Of a DNA stretch of 64,000 nt, positions 1 through 8,235 are shown one piece after another. This DNA is from Microbacterium thalli. Lineage in GTDB: Bacteria; Actinomycetota; Actinomycetes; Actinomycetales; Microbacteriaceae. A program made the translations under genes and the position numbers. Position 1 is the first letter of the stretch. The number at the start of each line of letters is the position of its first letter. Where the stretch lies: contig NZ_JAQZCH010000001.1 of the NCBI RefSeq assembly GCF_028737325.1, forward strand, positions 1,160,732 through 1,224,731, in the 5' to 3' direction. The notes under the pieces were generated by a model. The model was not told where the DNA came from and made no database searches. It worked only from the letters and a program-made list of their open reading frames with translations.

Positions 1-439
1 GGTCGTGCAGCTGATGCAGGCGCGGCGCGAGGCGCGGGCGATCGCTCGGGTGGGCGCCGAGGCCGACGGAGCGGCATCCGTGTCGCGCGGCCGCGACGGG
101 GCGCGCTTCCTGCGCACGCTGCCCAGCGCCGACTCCCTCGAGTCGCTCGCCTACCGCTTCGCGATCATCGGCTTCATCTTCTGGACCTTCACGCTCATCG
201 CCGGCGCCATCTGGGCCAACGACGCCTGGGGCCGCTACTGGGGCTTCGACACGAAGGAAGTCTGGACCTTCGTCATCTGGGTCCTGTACGCCGGGTACAT
301 CCACGCGCGCGCGACCCGCGGCTGGCGCGGCAACCGCAGCGCCTGGCTGTCGATCGTCGGTTTCTCGGCGGTGCTGTTCAACTTCATCATCGTCAACCAG
401 TTCTTCAAGGGCCTGCACGCCTACAGCGGCCTGAGCTGA
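1..439 (+). CDS. ccsB: Cytochrome c biogenesis protein CcsB/ResC, 3' part
   Basis: This is the C-terminal part (about 145 residues) of an integral membrane protein of system II cytochrome c maturation, which with CcsA/ResB-type partners delivers and attaches haem to apocytochromes on the outer face of the membrane. The reading frame is open from base 2, so the start lies outside the window. Visible are a membrane segment (AIIGFIFWTFTLIAGAIWA), then the tryptophan-rich haem-handling stretch containing WGRYWGFDTKEVW, and two further membrane segments ending in FNFIIVNQFFKG, all typical of the CcsB/CcmF WWD-domain superfamily. The region before the first visible membrane segment is a soluble linker rich in Ala and Arg. 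Assignment to CcsB rather than another WWD-domain protein rests on the C-terminal motif and on what is usual next to menaquinone genes in this bacterial family. Confidence 0.85.
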   Translation, partial: VVQLMQARREARAIARVGAEADGAASVSRGRDGARFLRTLPSADSLESLAYRFAIIGFIFWTFTLIAGAIWANDAWGRYWGFDTKEVWTFVIWVLYAGYIHARATRGWRGNRSAWLSIVGFSAVLFNFIIVNQFFKGLHAYSGLS

Positions 440-480
440 CCCGACCCGAGCGAGCCGCTCCGCCAGGGAGTGGGGTTTCG

Positions 481-613
481 CTTGGCGCCTGCTGCCCCTT
501 TGATTCGCGCGAGGGGGCGGATGCTGCCAGGTGAAAGTCGCTGCGGCGGGGAGCGGGGCCCCACTTGGCACCTGCTGCTCGTTCCCCACGCGCGAAGCGG
601 CGATACCTGCCAG
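481..613. repeat. Two diverged copies of a 50-bp sequence
   Basis: Bases 481-530 and 564-613 align without gaps over 50 bp (period 83 bp). Both begin CTTGGC, share CCTGCTGC at the same offset, share CGCGCGA in the middle and end with TGCCAG. Each copy has short complementary ends (CTTGGCR and TGCCAG). The copies fill the gap between ccsB and the YhgE gene, which run convergently. I see no open reading frame here. It may be a REP-like element or a pair of 3'-end hairpins; the family is not one I recognise. Confidence 0.55.
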
Positions 614-658
614 CCGAAGCCCCGGCCCCCGCCTCCAGCGAGAGACCGAGCCCCCGTG

Positions 659-2719
659 TCAGGCGGTGGCGGGGCGGCGCAGCAGGGCGCGCACCGAGGT
701 GGTGCGGGCGCGGGCGGTGACGAGCACCGTGACGATCAGCGACAGCATCAGCCACACGATCAGCCCGCCGACGGCTGCCCCCGCCCCGTCGGTCGAGGTG
801 AGCACGGCGAGCAGGCCCTGGTACGCGGATGCCGTGGGGAGCAGGCTCGCGATCTGCGACAGCACTCCGGGAACCGTCGACACGACACCGGTCGCCACGG
901 CCAGCACGGCGACCCCCGCCGCCACCCAGCGACCCGCGCCGCCGAGGACGGCCACGAGTGCCTGGTTGATCGCCGCGAAGGCGACGCCGGCGAGGGCGGA
1001 CAGACCCGCGAAGGCCGCCCAGGTCCACGGGTCGTACGAGGCCGCGAGTTGCACGACGACGGCGACGAGGACGCCCTGCACGAGCCCGATGACCGCAGCC
1101 GGCGCGAAGGCGCGCAGCGCCAGCAGGAACGAGGGTCGGCGCGAGGTCAGGGCTGCACGCGGCACCGCCTGCAGGGCGATGAACGACGCGATGGCGCCGA
1201 GCCAGAGGGCGAGGCCGGTGAGCAGCGGGATCGCCGAGGCGCCGAAGAGCTCGGACCCCAGACCCTCCGCCTCGACGGGCGCCGCGACGACGCTCGCGAG
1301 GTCCGTGGCCTGCTGATCGGTGTACGACGGGATCTGCTCGACCGCGGTGCCCAGGCCGTCCGCGAGGGTCCGCGAGCCCCCGGCGAGGTCCGCCGTGCCG
1401 GTGCGCAGTTCGCCCGTGCCGTCGGCCAGTTCCCGGATGCCGCTGGCGAGCGACTCGGTGCCGGTGGCCAGCTGTCCGGCGCCGTCGGCGAGCTGCGTCG
1501 CGCCGTCCGCGAGCGCGGCGGCTCCCGCCGCCGACTGATCCGCACCGTCCGCGACCTGGCCCACGCCGCCTGCGAGGGCGTCGGCGTTGTCGGCGATCGT
1601 CCGCAGCTGGCCGGCGATCTGCTGGGGTGCCTGCGCAGCGAACTGGTCGAGTCCACCCGAGGTGTACCCGGCGCCGGTTGCGGCCGTGACCGCGGAGGTA
1701 GCGGCCGTGCCCAGGTCGCCGGCGGCGGTGCCGAGGCTCGTGCAGAACGCCGGGCTCGCGCCGCTCGCGATGCAGGTCGCCGCGAGCTGTCCGATCGTCT
1801 GGGCGGCCGCCCCCGTCTGTCGTGCCGCGTCGGCGGAAGTTGTCGCGGCGCCCTGGGCCAGGCGGGTCAGCTCGGCAGGAACGAGCCCCCCTTGCTCGAT
1901 CTGCGCAGCGCCGTCGCGCACGCCGGCGGCGAGCTGCTGCGCTCCGGTCGCCGCGTCGCGGGCGCCGCTGCCGAGTGCGCCGAGGCCGGTCGCGAGCTGT
2001 CCGGCGCCGTCGGCGAGGTCGGCGGCGCCCGAGCTGAGCGCACCGGCGCCCGCGGGCAGCTGTGCCGCGCCGTCGGCGGCGGCCTGGGCGCCGTCATCCA
2101 GCTGCGCCACGCCGTCGGCGAGCTGTGCTGTGCCGTCGGCGAGATCCCCGGCGCCGCCGGCGGCCTCGCCGAGCTGGTCGCCGAGGGTCGTGAAGCCGAG
2201 GAAGACGTTCTCGAGGTACACCGTCGACAGCTGCGACCCCGTGAGCGAGGTCGCCGCCTCGGTGATCTGCGCGACGATGGCGTCGTCGACGACGAGGCTG
2301 TCGGGAGCCGTCTCGACGCGGATCGTCGCCTTCTCGGGCGTGCCGCCCGGCGCCGTGGATGTCGCGGCCGACGAGAACCCGCTCGGGATCGTCACGACGG
2401 CGTCGTAGGTGCCGTCGGCGAGGCCCGCGGCGGCGTCGTCATCGTTCGAGATGACCCAGGCCAGGTTGCTCGGCACATCGTCGGAGCCTTCGACCAGGCC
2501 GGCGGTGAGCTGGCGGCCCAACGGGGCGAGCTGGCCGTTGATCTCGACCGGTTCGTCGTTGTTCACGATCGCCGCGCTCATGTTGTCGAGCCGCTCGACG
2601 GGGTTGTACAGGGCGGCGACGAGCACGCCGCCCACGAGCACCGGGAGCAGGATGACCCCCAGGATCGTGAGCCACGTAATGGGCTTGCGCGTCCGTGCGC
2701 GCTCGATGGGCAGAGTCAT
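659..2719 (-). CDS. YhgE/Pip family membrane protein
   Basis: The 686-residue product has the YhgE/Pip architecture: a membrane anchor near the N-terminus (residues about 15-38), a long extracytoplasmic region, and a C-terminal block of about five membrane segments (from about residue 500) resembling ABC-2 type permeases. The extracytoplasmic part carries two runs of heptads of the form L-x-x-G-x-x-x at about residues 193-269 and 381-456 (for example LADGTAQ, LADGVAQ, LPAGAGA), which should form extended helical or coiled-coil stalks. The start codon ATG overlaps the stop of the MMPL gene upstream (ATGA), so both are almost certainly made from one TetR-controlled transcript. YhgE proteins are linked to phage infection (Pip), ESAT-6-like secretion and export; the actual substrate is unknown. 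The DNA of the heptad runs is a 21-bp-period repeat and could be prone to expansion. Confidence 0.88.
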   Translation of the reverse strand: MTLPIERARTRKPITWLTILGVILLPVLVGGVLVAALYNPVERLDNMSAAIVNNDEPVEINGQLAPLGRQLTAGLVEGSDDVPSNLAWVISNDDDAAAGLADGTYDAVVTIPSGFSSAATSTAPGGTPEKATIRVETAPDSLVVDDAIVAQITEAATSLTGSQLSTVYLENVFLGFTTLGDQLGEAAGGAGDLADGTAQLADGVAQLDDGAQAAADGAAQLPAGAGALSSGAADLADGAGQLATGLGALGSGARDAATGAQQLAAGVRDGAAQIEQGGLVPAELTRLAQGAATTSADAARQTGAAAQTIGQLAATCIASGASPAFCTSLGTAAGDLGTAATSAVTAATGAGYTSGGLDQFAAQAPQQIAGQLRTIADNADALAGGVGQVADGADQSAAGAAALADGATQLADGAGQLATGTESLASGIRELADGTGELRTGTADLAGGSRTLADGLGTAVEQIPSYTDQQATDLASVVAAPVEAEGLGSELFGASAIPLLTGLALWLGAIASFIALQAVPRAALTSRRPSFLLALRAFAPAAVIGLVQGVLVAVVVQLAASYDPWTWAAFAGLSALAGVAFAAINQALVAVLGGAGRWVAAGVAVLAVATGVVSTVPGVLSQIASLLPTASAYQGLLAVLTSTDGAGAAVGGLIVWLMLSLIVTVLVTARARTTSVRALLRRPATA

Positions 2720-5541
2720 GACGAGATCACCTCGGAGATCGGGTGCGACGGATCGGCCTCGGGCGCGGCGGGCACCCGTCCGGTCAGGGGGAGGGAGTGC
2801 GGAGCCGAGCGGCGAGCGTCGGCGAGGATGTCGAGCACGGCGTGCTCGCGGCGGGCAACGGCGACGACGGTGAGCGCTCCGGCTCCGGCGTGGAGTTCGT
2901 CGAGCTCGGATGCCGCATCGCGCAGCACCGCGGCGGCCTGGTCGCGGTCACCGCCGGTCAGGCTGTCGAGCCCGTCGACGACGACGATCCGCGTCCCGCC
3001 CGCGACGGCGGCGCGCAGCTCGCCGACCGGGTCGGCCGCGCCGTCGAGCAGCGCCAGGCCCACGTGGGCGCGCACCCAGGCGGCACGTTCGGGCAGCAGG
3101 TGACCGCCGACGCGGAGTCGGCCGTCGTCGATGCGGAGCCGCCCCGACACCGCGAGCGCGAAGGCGCGGCCGACGCGGGGGTCGGCGTGCGTCGCGACGA
3201 GCGACTCGCCGGGCTCGATGCGGAAGGTCGCCGCCGAGAGGATCGATGCCGTCGCGTCGTGGTCGGCGTGCACGATGACGTCCTCGCCGACGAGGGCGGC
3301 GGATGTGTTGCGCTCCGGCCAGTCGCGCAGCGACAGCTCGCGCTCGACCGCTTCGCCCTCGATGTCGAAGTGGGGGAGGATGCGGTCGAGCCAGCGCGGC
3401 ATCCACCATGCCTTCTCGCCGAGCAGGGCCATGACGGCCGGCACCAGCGTCATCCGGATGAGGAACGCGTCGACGGCGATGCCGACGGCCAACCCGAGCG
3501 CGATCGGCTTGATCGACGAGTCGCCCTCGGGGACGAACGCCGCGAAGACGGCGAACATGATGACGGCGGCGGCGGTCACGACGCGAGCCGACGAGGTGAA
3601 GCCCGAGCGCACGGCGCCGACGGCGGTGAGGCGATCGGCGCGGCCGCCGCGCGCACGGCGACCGTGAACGTAGTCCTCGCGCATCCGCGAGACGAGGAAG
3701 ACCTCGTAGTCCATCGCCAGTCCGAACAGCACGCCCATGAGGATGATCGGCATGAAGCTGATGACCGGTCCCTCGCGGGTGACGTGGAGCAGGTCGGCGA
3801 ACCAGCCCCACTCGAACACCGCCGCGACGGCGCCGAAGGCCGCCAGCACCGAGAGCAGGTAGCCCAGCGCCGCCTTGATCGGCACCCAGATGGAGCGGAA
3901 GACGATCGTCAGGAGGATGAGCGAGAGTCCGACGACGAAGATGCCGAAGGGCAGCAGCGCCTCGCCGAGACGGTCGGAGATGTCGATGCCGACGGCGGTG
4001 AAGCCGGTGACCTTGAGGTCGACGCCGTACTCGTCGAGCAGGCGGTCGTGCTGCGCGCGCAGCTCGCGTACGAGGTCGGCGGTCTCGGGCGAGTCGGGGG
4101 CCGTCTCGGGGACGATCTGGACGAGGCCGGTGTCGGCGGTCTCGTTGGGCGTCGCGAGCGCGACCTCCTTGACGCCCGGGATCTGCGCGATGTCGTCGCC
4201 GATGTCCTGCATCAGGGTCAGCGGGTCGGTCGAGGTGACGATCGTCCCGGTCATGATCAGCGGGCCGTTCGCCCCCGGACCGAAGTGCTCGGCGGTGAGG
4301 TCGTAGGCCTGGCGCGCCTCGCTGGACGGCGGCTGCACACCTGCATTGGGCAGGGCGAGGGTCAGGCTCGCGGCCGGGATCGCGACGACGCCGAGTCCGG
4401 CGACGACGGCGATGGTCGTGATGAGCGGATGCCGCGTGACCCCGCGCACCCAGCGCTCGGAGAACGACCGGCGGGGCCGGGCGGCGGCGCGACGCGGACG
4501 CCGCGGGCGGCGCCGCCATCCCGCGACGCGCGGACCGACGAAGCCGAGGAGGGCCGGGGTGAGCGTGACGGCGACGACCACCGCGATCGCAACGGCGACC
4601 GCCGCGGCGATGCCCATGGTCGTGAGGAACGGGATGCCGGCGAAGCCGAGGCCGATGAGGGCGATGAGCACCGTGATGCCGGCGAAGGCGACCGACGACC
4701 CCGCCGTGCCGGTCGAGCGGGCCGCGGACTCCTCGGGGTCCATGCCGGCGCGCACCTGGTCCTGGTGCCGGGCGGCGATGAAGAGCGAGTAGTCGATGCC
4801 GACCGCGAGGCCGAGCATCACCGACAGCAGCGGCGTGGTCGCCGAGACCGATGCGAACTGCGTCGCGACGAAGATCAGGGCGGTCGCGAGGGCGACGCCG
4901 ATGAGGGCGCTCACCAGGGGGAACCACGACACCGCGAACGAGCGGAAGGTGACGATGAGCACGAACAGCGCGATGAGGACGCCGACGACTTCGACGATCG
5001 ACAGGGCGGGGATGGACGTCGAGAACAGGTCGCCGCCGAGGGCGATCTGCGTACCGGCGGGAAGCTCGTCGCGCAGGTCGTCCGACACGGCGGTGAGCGC
5101 GTCCTTCGTCTCCGCACTGATGGCCGTCGCCTCGCCGTCGAACTGCACGCGCACGATCGCGGCCCGGTCGTCCTCCGAGATGAGACCCGAGACCGTCTCG
5201 TCGAACGGGTCGGTGACGGCCAGCACGTCGTCGCCCAGGTCGCCGAAGTCGCTCACGGCGCCGGCGATGGCATCCGAGAACGGCTGTTCGCGCACGCTGT
5301 CGTCCTCGGGCGCCACGATCACCAGCTGTGCGCTGGTGCCGCTGGCCTGTGGGAACGTGCGGTTCAGCAGCTCCAACCCCTCCTGCGCCTCGGTACCGGG
5401 GATGGTGAAGGAGTTGTCGGTGCCCTTGTTGAGCAGCAGCGCGCCGCCGCCGGCGATCACGAGGATGAGCAGCCATGACACGAGCACGCGCCAGGGGTGC
5501 CGGAACGACCAGCGTCCGAGGGTGAAGAGGAGGGTGGACAC
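2716..5541 (-). CDS. MMPL family (RND-type) transporter with C-terminal pseudo-ABC-like domain
   Basis: The 941-residue protein has two MMPL halves: a first membrane helix (about residues 15-35), an extracytoplasmic loop, helices 2-6, then a second copy starting near residue 300 with a further loop and helices 8-12 ending near residue 720. MMPL proteins export lipids or amphiphilic compounds using the proton gradient. Odd feature: about 200 extra residues after the last helix. That tail reads like a decayed ABC ATPase: an element FRIEPGESL, then THADPRVGRAFAL where a Walker A loop should be (no GKS/T), then RIVVVDGLDSLTGG where Walker B and D-loop should be. The GTG start at 5541 is chosen because AGGAG lies 5 nt upstream and the two-site operator lies further upstream; the frame stays open beyond it. 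The stop overlaps the YhgE start by 4 nt. Confidence 0.88.
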   Translation of the reverse strand: MSTLLFTLGRWSFRHPWRVLVSWLLILVIAGGGALLLNKGTDNSFTIPGTEAQEGLELLNRTFPQASGTSAQLVIVAPEDDSVREQPFSDAIAGAVSDFGDLGDDVLAVTDPFDETVSGLISEDDRAAIVRVQFDGEATAISAETKDALTAVSDDLRDELPAGTQIALGGDLFSTSIPALSIVEVVGVLIALFVLIVTFRSFAVSWFPLVSALIGVALATALIFVATQFASVSATTPLLSVMLGLAVGIDYSLFIAARHQDQVRAGMDPEESAARSTGTAGSSVAFAGITVLIALIGLGFAGIPFLTTMGIAAAVAVAIAVVVAVTLTPALLGFVGPRVAGWRRRPRRPRRAAARPRRSFSERWVRGVTRHPLITTIAVVAGLGVVAIPAASLTLALPNAGVQPPSSEARQAYDLTAEHFGPGANGPLIMTGTIVTSTDPLTLMQDIGDDIAQIPGVKEVALATPNETADTGLVQIVPETAPDSPETADLVRELRAQHDRLLDEYGVDLKVTGFTAVGIDISDRLGEALLPFGIFVVGLSLILLTIVFRSIWVPIKAALGYLLSVLAAFGAVAAVFEWGWFADLLHVTREGPVISFMPIILMGVLFGLAMDYEVFLVSRMREDYVHGRRARGGRADRLTAVGAVRSGFTSSARVVTAAAVIMFAVFAAFVPEGDSSIKPIALGLAVGIAVDAFLIRMTLVPAVMALLGEKAWWMPRWLDRILPHFDIEGEAVERELSLRDWPERNTSAALVGEDVIVHADHDATASILSAATFRIEPGESLVATHADPRVGRAFALAVSGRLRIDDGRLRVGGHLLPERAAWVRAHVGLALLDGAADPVGELRAAVAGGTRIVVVDGLDSLTGGDRDQAAAVLRDAASELDELHAGAGALTVVAVARREHAVLDILADARRSAPHSLPLTGRVPAAPEADPSHPISEVISS

Positions 5542-5578
5542 GGGCGCTCCTGATCGTGCGATTCGTCGGTGGATATTC

Positions 5579-5611
5579 GATACAGCGCTGTATCCGATAC
5601 ACCAATGTATC
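5579..5611. promoter_or_regulatory. Two tandem TetR-type operators GATACA-N4-TGTATC
   Basis: Two copies of the same inverted repeat, GATACA-GCGC-TGTATC at 5579-5594 (a perfect 16-bp palindrome) and GATACA-CCAA-TGTATC at 5596-5611, sit with centres 17 bp apart between the divergent MMPL and TetR genes. The spacing fits two TetR dimers bound to adjacent sites. The position between the two start codons suggests repression of the MMPL-YhgE operon and autoregulation. The site is AT-richer than its surroundings. Confidence 0.8.
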
Positions 5612-5667
5612 CTAGGTTCATCGCTCGGCGGCCTGGCTGTACGAACGATGTGAACACGAGGAGCACC

Positions 5668-6285
5668 ATGCACGCGGACGAACGCCCGGCCACCCGCAGT
5701 CGTGAGAACACCCGCGCCCGGCTGCTCGACGCGGCGGCCGAAGTGTTCGCCGAGGTCGGTCTCGACGCGGCCTCGGTCGAGGCGGTGTGCGAGCGCGCCG
5801 GCTTCACCCGCGGGGCGTTCTACTCCAACTTCGCTTCGAAGGACGAGCTCTTCCTCGCCCTCGTCGAGCGCTCGTCGAGCGAGAAGCTCGATCGCGTCGC
5901 CGACCGTGTGCGCTCCCTCGACCGCACCGTGGCGCCCGACCCGTCCTCCCTCGTGCCCGAGGTCGTCGGCGTCTCGCTGGCCGGCATGGAGCCCCGGCTC
6001 GTGTCGGAGCTGCGAGCCCAGGCGATCCGCGACGAGCGCATGGCGGCGGCCTACCTGCAGCTGCAGGACGGCATCGTCGAGCGGGTGCGACGCATCATCG
6101 AGGACATCCGCGGCGTCTACGAGCTGCGGTTCCGCATCCCGACGGCCGAAGTCGCACGCCTCATGGTCGACCTCGCCGACGCGACATGCGAGCGCGCCGC
6201 GATCGAGCGTGTCGGCGAACCCGAGATCACGCGCCAGCTGCACGAGCGCATCGAGCTGCTCGCGACGGCGCTGATCACCGAGTAG
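5668..6285 (+). CDS. TetR/AcrR family transcriptional regulator
   Basis: The 205-residue protein starts with a TetR N-terminal DNA-binding domain (about residues 10-58) whose helix-turn-helix is VEAVCERAGFTRGAFYSNF, followed by the conserved KDELF turn. The C-terminal ligand-binding domain is all-helical and not recognisable to subfamily. The ATG at 5668 is chosen because AGGAG lies 5 nt upstream and because earlier in-frame starts would put the coding region over the palindromic operators at 5579-5611. It is divergent from the MMPL-YhgE genes and is very likely their repressor, released by an unknown ligand. Its 3' end lies 9 nt from that of menC on the other strand. Confidence 0.92.
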   Translation: MHADERPATRSRENTRARLLDAAAEVFAEVGLDAASVEAVCERAGFTRGAFYSNFASKDELFLALVERSSSEKLDRVADRVRSLDRTVAPDPSSLVPEVVGVSLAGMEPRLVSELRAQAIRDERMAAAYLQLQDGIVERVRRIIEDIRGVYELRFRIPTAEVARLMVDLADATCERAAIERVGEPEITRQLHERIELLATALITE

Positions 6286-6294
6286 CCGCGCCGA

Positions 6295-7299
6295 TCAGCG
6301 CGCCGAGGCGAGGATGCCGTGGCAGCGCTCGAGTCGCTCGAGCCACCACCGTCGCCGCTCGGGTGACGCGGTCACGGCGGCGATCGCGTCGGGATCGCCG
6401 ATCGGCCGCGCCGTCGACAGCATCCCCGAGGCGGGGCGCAGCGCCGGCACCGCGACATCCGCCGTGAAGAGCGACGCCGTGCCGAGGCCGCAGTCGTAGT
6501 CGAGCTCGGGCAGGCTGGCGGCGAGGGCGACGCCCATCGACAGCCCGATGCTCGTGTCGAGGGCGCTCGAGACGACGGCGGGAAGCCCGGCCTCGGCGAC
6601 GACCGCGAGCGCGCGGCGCACACCGCCCAGCGGCTGCGCTTTGATGACCAGCAGGTCGGCGGCGCCGGCGCGCGCGACCGCGAGCGGGTCGTCGGCCTTG
6701 CGGACGCTCTCGTCGGCGGCGATCGGGATGCCCATGTAGCGCACGCGCCGGCGCAGCTCCGCCAGCTCCTCGACGCTCGCGCAGGGCTGCTCGGCGTATT
6801 CGAGGTCGAACTCGGCCAACGCGTGCAGCGCGTGCTCGGCCTCGTCGAGGTTCCACCCGCCGTTGGCGTCGATGCGCACGCGCCCCTCGGGGCCCATCGC
6901 CTCGCGCACGGCCCGCACGCGCGCGACGTCATCGGCGAGGACCTGTCCGCGTTCGGCGACCTTCACCTTCGCCGTGCGGCACCCGTCGAACCGCGCGAGC
7001 ACGTCGGCGACGCGATCTGCGGCGACGGGCGGCACGGTCGCGTTCACCGGCACCCGGTCGCGACGCGGCTGCGGGCGCGGCATCCATCCGTCCTCGATGG
7101 CGGCCGCGAGCCACACGGATGCCTCGGCGTCGTCGTACTCGGTGAAGGGCGAGAACTCCGTCCAGCCGGCGGGGCCCTCGATGAGCATCGCCTCGCGCAC
7201 GTCGACTCCGCGGAAGCGCGTCGCCAGCGGCAGCGCGACCACGTGCGCCCGCTCGGCGATCTCGGCTGGCGACGGCAGGGGGAGGGGGTGGGCGTCCAC
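6295..7299 (-). CDS. menC: o-Succinylbenzoate synthase
   Basis: MenC dehydrates SHCHC to o-succinylbenzoate in menaquinone synthesis; it belongs to the enolase superfamily. In the 334-residue protein the expected active-site residues are all present: the KVK motif (Lys111/Lys113), Asp144 in DANGG, Glu170 in EQP, Asp196 in ADES and the second catalytic lysine in VIKAQ (Lys220). The GTG at 7299 is preferred over an in-frame ATG at 7323, because a CAGGAT hexamer lies exactly 6 nt upstream of it, whereas the ATG lies on top of the -10 element of divergent menB and has no ribosome site. Its 3' end faces the TetR gene at 9 nt. Confidence 0.92.
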   Translation of the reverse strand: MDAHPLPLPSPAEIAERAHVVALPLATRFRGVDVREAMLIEGPAGWTEFSPFTEYDDAEASVWLAAAIEDGWMPRPQPRRDRVPVNATVPPVAADRVADVLARFDGCRTAKVKVAERGQVLADDVARVRAVREAMGPEGRVRIDANGGWNLDEAEHALHALAEFDLEYAEQPCASVEELAELRRRVRYMGIPIAADESVRKADDPLAVARAGAADLLVIKAQPLGGVRRALAVVAEAGLPAVVSSALDTSIGLSMGVALAASLPELDYDCGLGTASLFTADVAVPALRPASGMLSTARPIGDPDAIAAVTASPERRRWWLERLERCHGILASAR

Positions 7300-7305
7300 A
7301 CGCTC

Positions 7306-7311
7306 ATCCTG
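7306..7311 (-). promoter_or_regulatory. Possible leaderless -10 element of menC (CAGGAT)
   Basis: On the minus strand CAGGAT is followed by 6 nt and then the GTG of menC. This fits the recurrent hexamer-N6-start pattern of this window, with C in place of the first T. AGGATGAG could instead act as a weak ribosome binding site, so the element is uncertain. Confidence 0.4.
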
Positions 7312-7322
7312 CCACCGCCGCA

Positions 7323-7328
7323 TAGGCT
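7323..7328 (+). promoter_or_regulatory. Leaderless -10 element of menB (TAGGCT)
   Basis: TAGGCT is followed by exactly 6 nt and then the ATG of menB, so transcription should begin at or next to the A of the start codon. No ribosome binding site precedes the gene, which supports a leaderless mRNA. Confidence 0.6.
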
Positions 7329-7334
7329 GGCGGC

Positions 7335-8234
7335 ATGGTCTCGGAACTCTTCGATCCCGCGGAATGGTCGCTCGCCCCCGGTGCGGAGGGGTACACCGAC
7401 ATCACCGCGCACGTCTCGAACGACGGTCGTATCGCGCGCATCGCGTTCGACCGCCCCGAGGTGCGCAACGCCTTCCGCCCGCACACCGTCGACGAGCTCT
7501 ACCGCGCCCTCGACACGGCCCGCCAGGATCCCCGCATCGGCGTCGTGCTGCTGACGGGCAACGGGCCGAGCGCGAAGGACGGCGGCTGGGCGTTCTGCTC
7601 GGGCGGCGACCAGCGCATCCGCGGACGCGACGGCTACAAGTACAGCGACGACGAGACCGCCGTGGCCGACCCCGCCCGCGCGGGCCGGCTGCACATCCTC
7701 GAGGTGCAGCGACTCATCCGGTTCATGCCGAAGGTCGTCATCGCGGTCATCCCGGGATGGGCGGCCGGCGGCGGACATTCGCTCCACATCGTGTGCGACC
7801 TCTCGATCGCCTCGGCCGAGCACGGCCGGTTCAAGCAGACCGATGCCGACGTCGGCTCGTTCGATGCGGGCTACGGCTCGGCGTACATGGCGCGCCAAGT
7901 CGGCCAGAAGGTCGCGCGCGAGGTGTTCTTCCTCGCCGAGGAGTACTCGGCGCAGCGGGCCTACGAGATGGGCGCGGTCAACCGGGTCGTCCCGCACGCC
8001 GAGCTCGAGCGCGAGGCGATCGCGATGGCACGCACCATCCTCGGCAAGTCGCCCACGGCCATCCGCATGCTGAAGTTCGCCTTCAACGCGATCGACGACG
8101 GCATGGTCGGCCAGCAGGTGTTCGCGGGCGAGGCCACGCGCCTGGCCTACGGCACGGACGAGGCGGTCGAGGGGCGCGACGCGTTCCTGCAGAAGCGCGA
8201 CCCCGACTGGTCGCCGTACCCGTACCACTTCTGA
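7335..8234 (+). CDS. menB: 1,4-Dihydroxy-2-naphthoyl-CoA synthase
   Basis: MenB is the crotonase-fold enzyme that cyclises o-succinylbenzoyl-CoA to the naphthoyl ring of menaquinone. The 299-residue protein has the crotonase oxyanion-hole regions (CSGGDQ near residue 88; GWAAGGGHSL near 141-150) and the MenB signature VGSFDAGYGS at 173-182. The sequence just before it is TDADVGSFD, matching the acidic (type II, Mycobacterium-like) form that supplies the catalytic carboxylate from a side chain; type I enzymes have Gly there and use bicarbonate. The C-terminal SPYPYHF tail is also typical. menE starts one base after the stop, so the two are co-transcribed, probably with menA. Confidence 0.95.
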   Translation: MVSELFDPAEWSLAPGAEGYTDITAHVSNDGRIARIAFDRPEVRNAFRPHTVDELYRALDTARQDPRIGVVLLTGNGPSAKDGGWAFCSGGDQRIRGRDGYKYSDDETAVADPARAGRLHILEVQRLIRFMPKVVIAVIPGWAAGGGHSLHIVCDLSIASAEHGRFKQTDADVGSFDAGYGSAYMARQVGQKVAREVFFLAEEYSAQRAYEMGAVNRVVPHAELEREAIAMARTILGKSPTAIRMLKFAFNAIDDGMVGQQVFAGEATRLAYGTDEAVEGRDAFLQKRDPDWSPYPYHF

Positions 8235-8235
8235 C

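Noticed and set aside
470..3103. An 877-residue open frame on the plus strand opposite the YhgE gene
   Set aside because: It is rich in Arg, Gly and Ala with repeated patterns that mirror the heptad repeats of the opposite strand, has no recognisable domain and arises from high GC content.
2743..5478. A 911-residue open frame on the plus strand opposite the MMPL gene
   Set aside because: Composition of Asp, Arg, Gly and Glu typical of antisense frames in GC-rich genes; the MMPL reading on the minus strand has clear helices and motifs.
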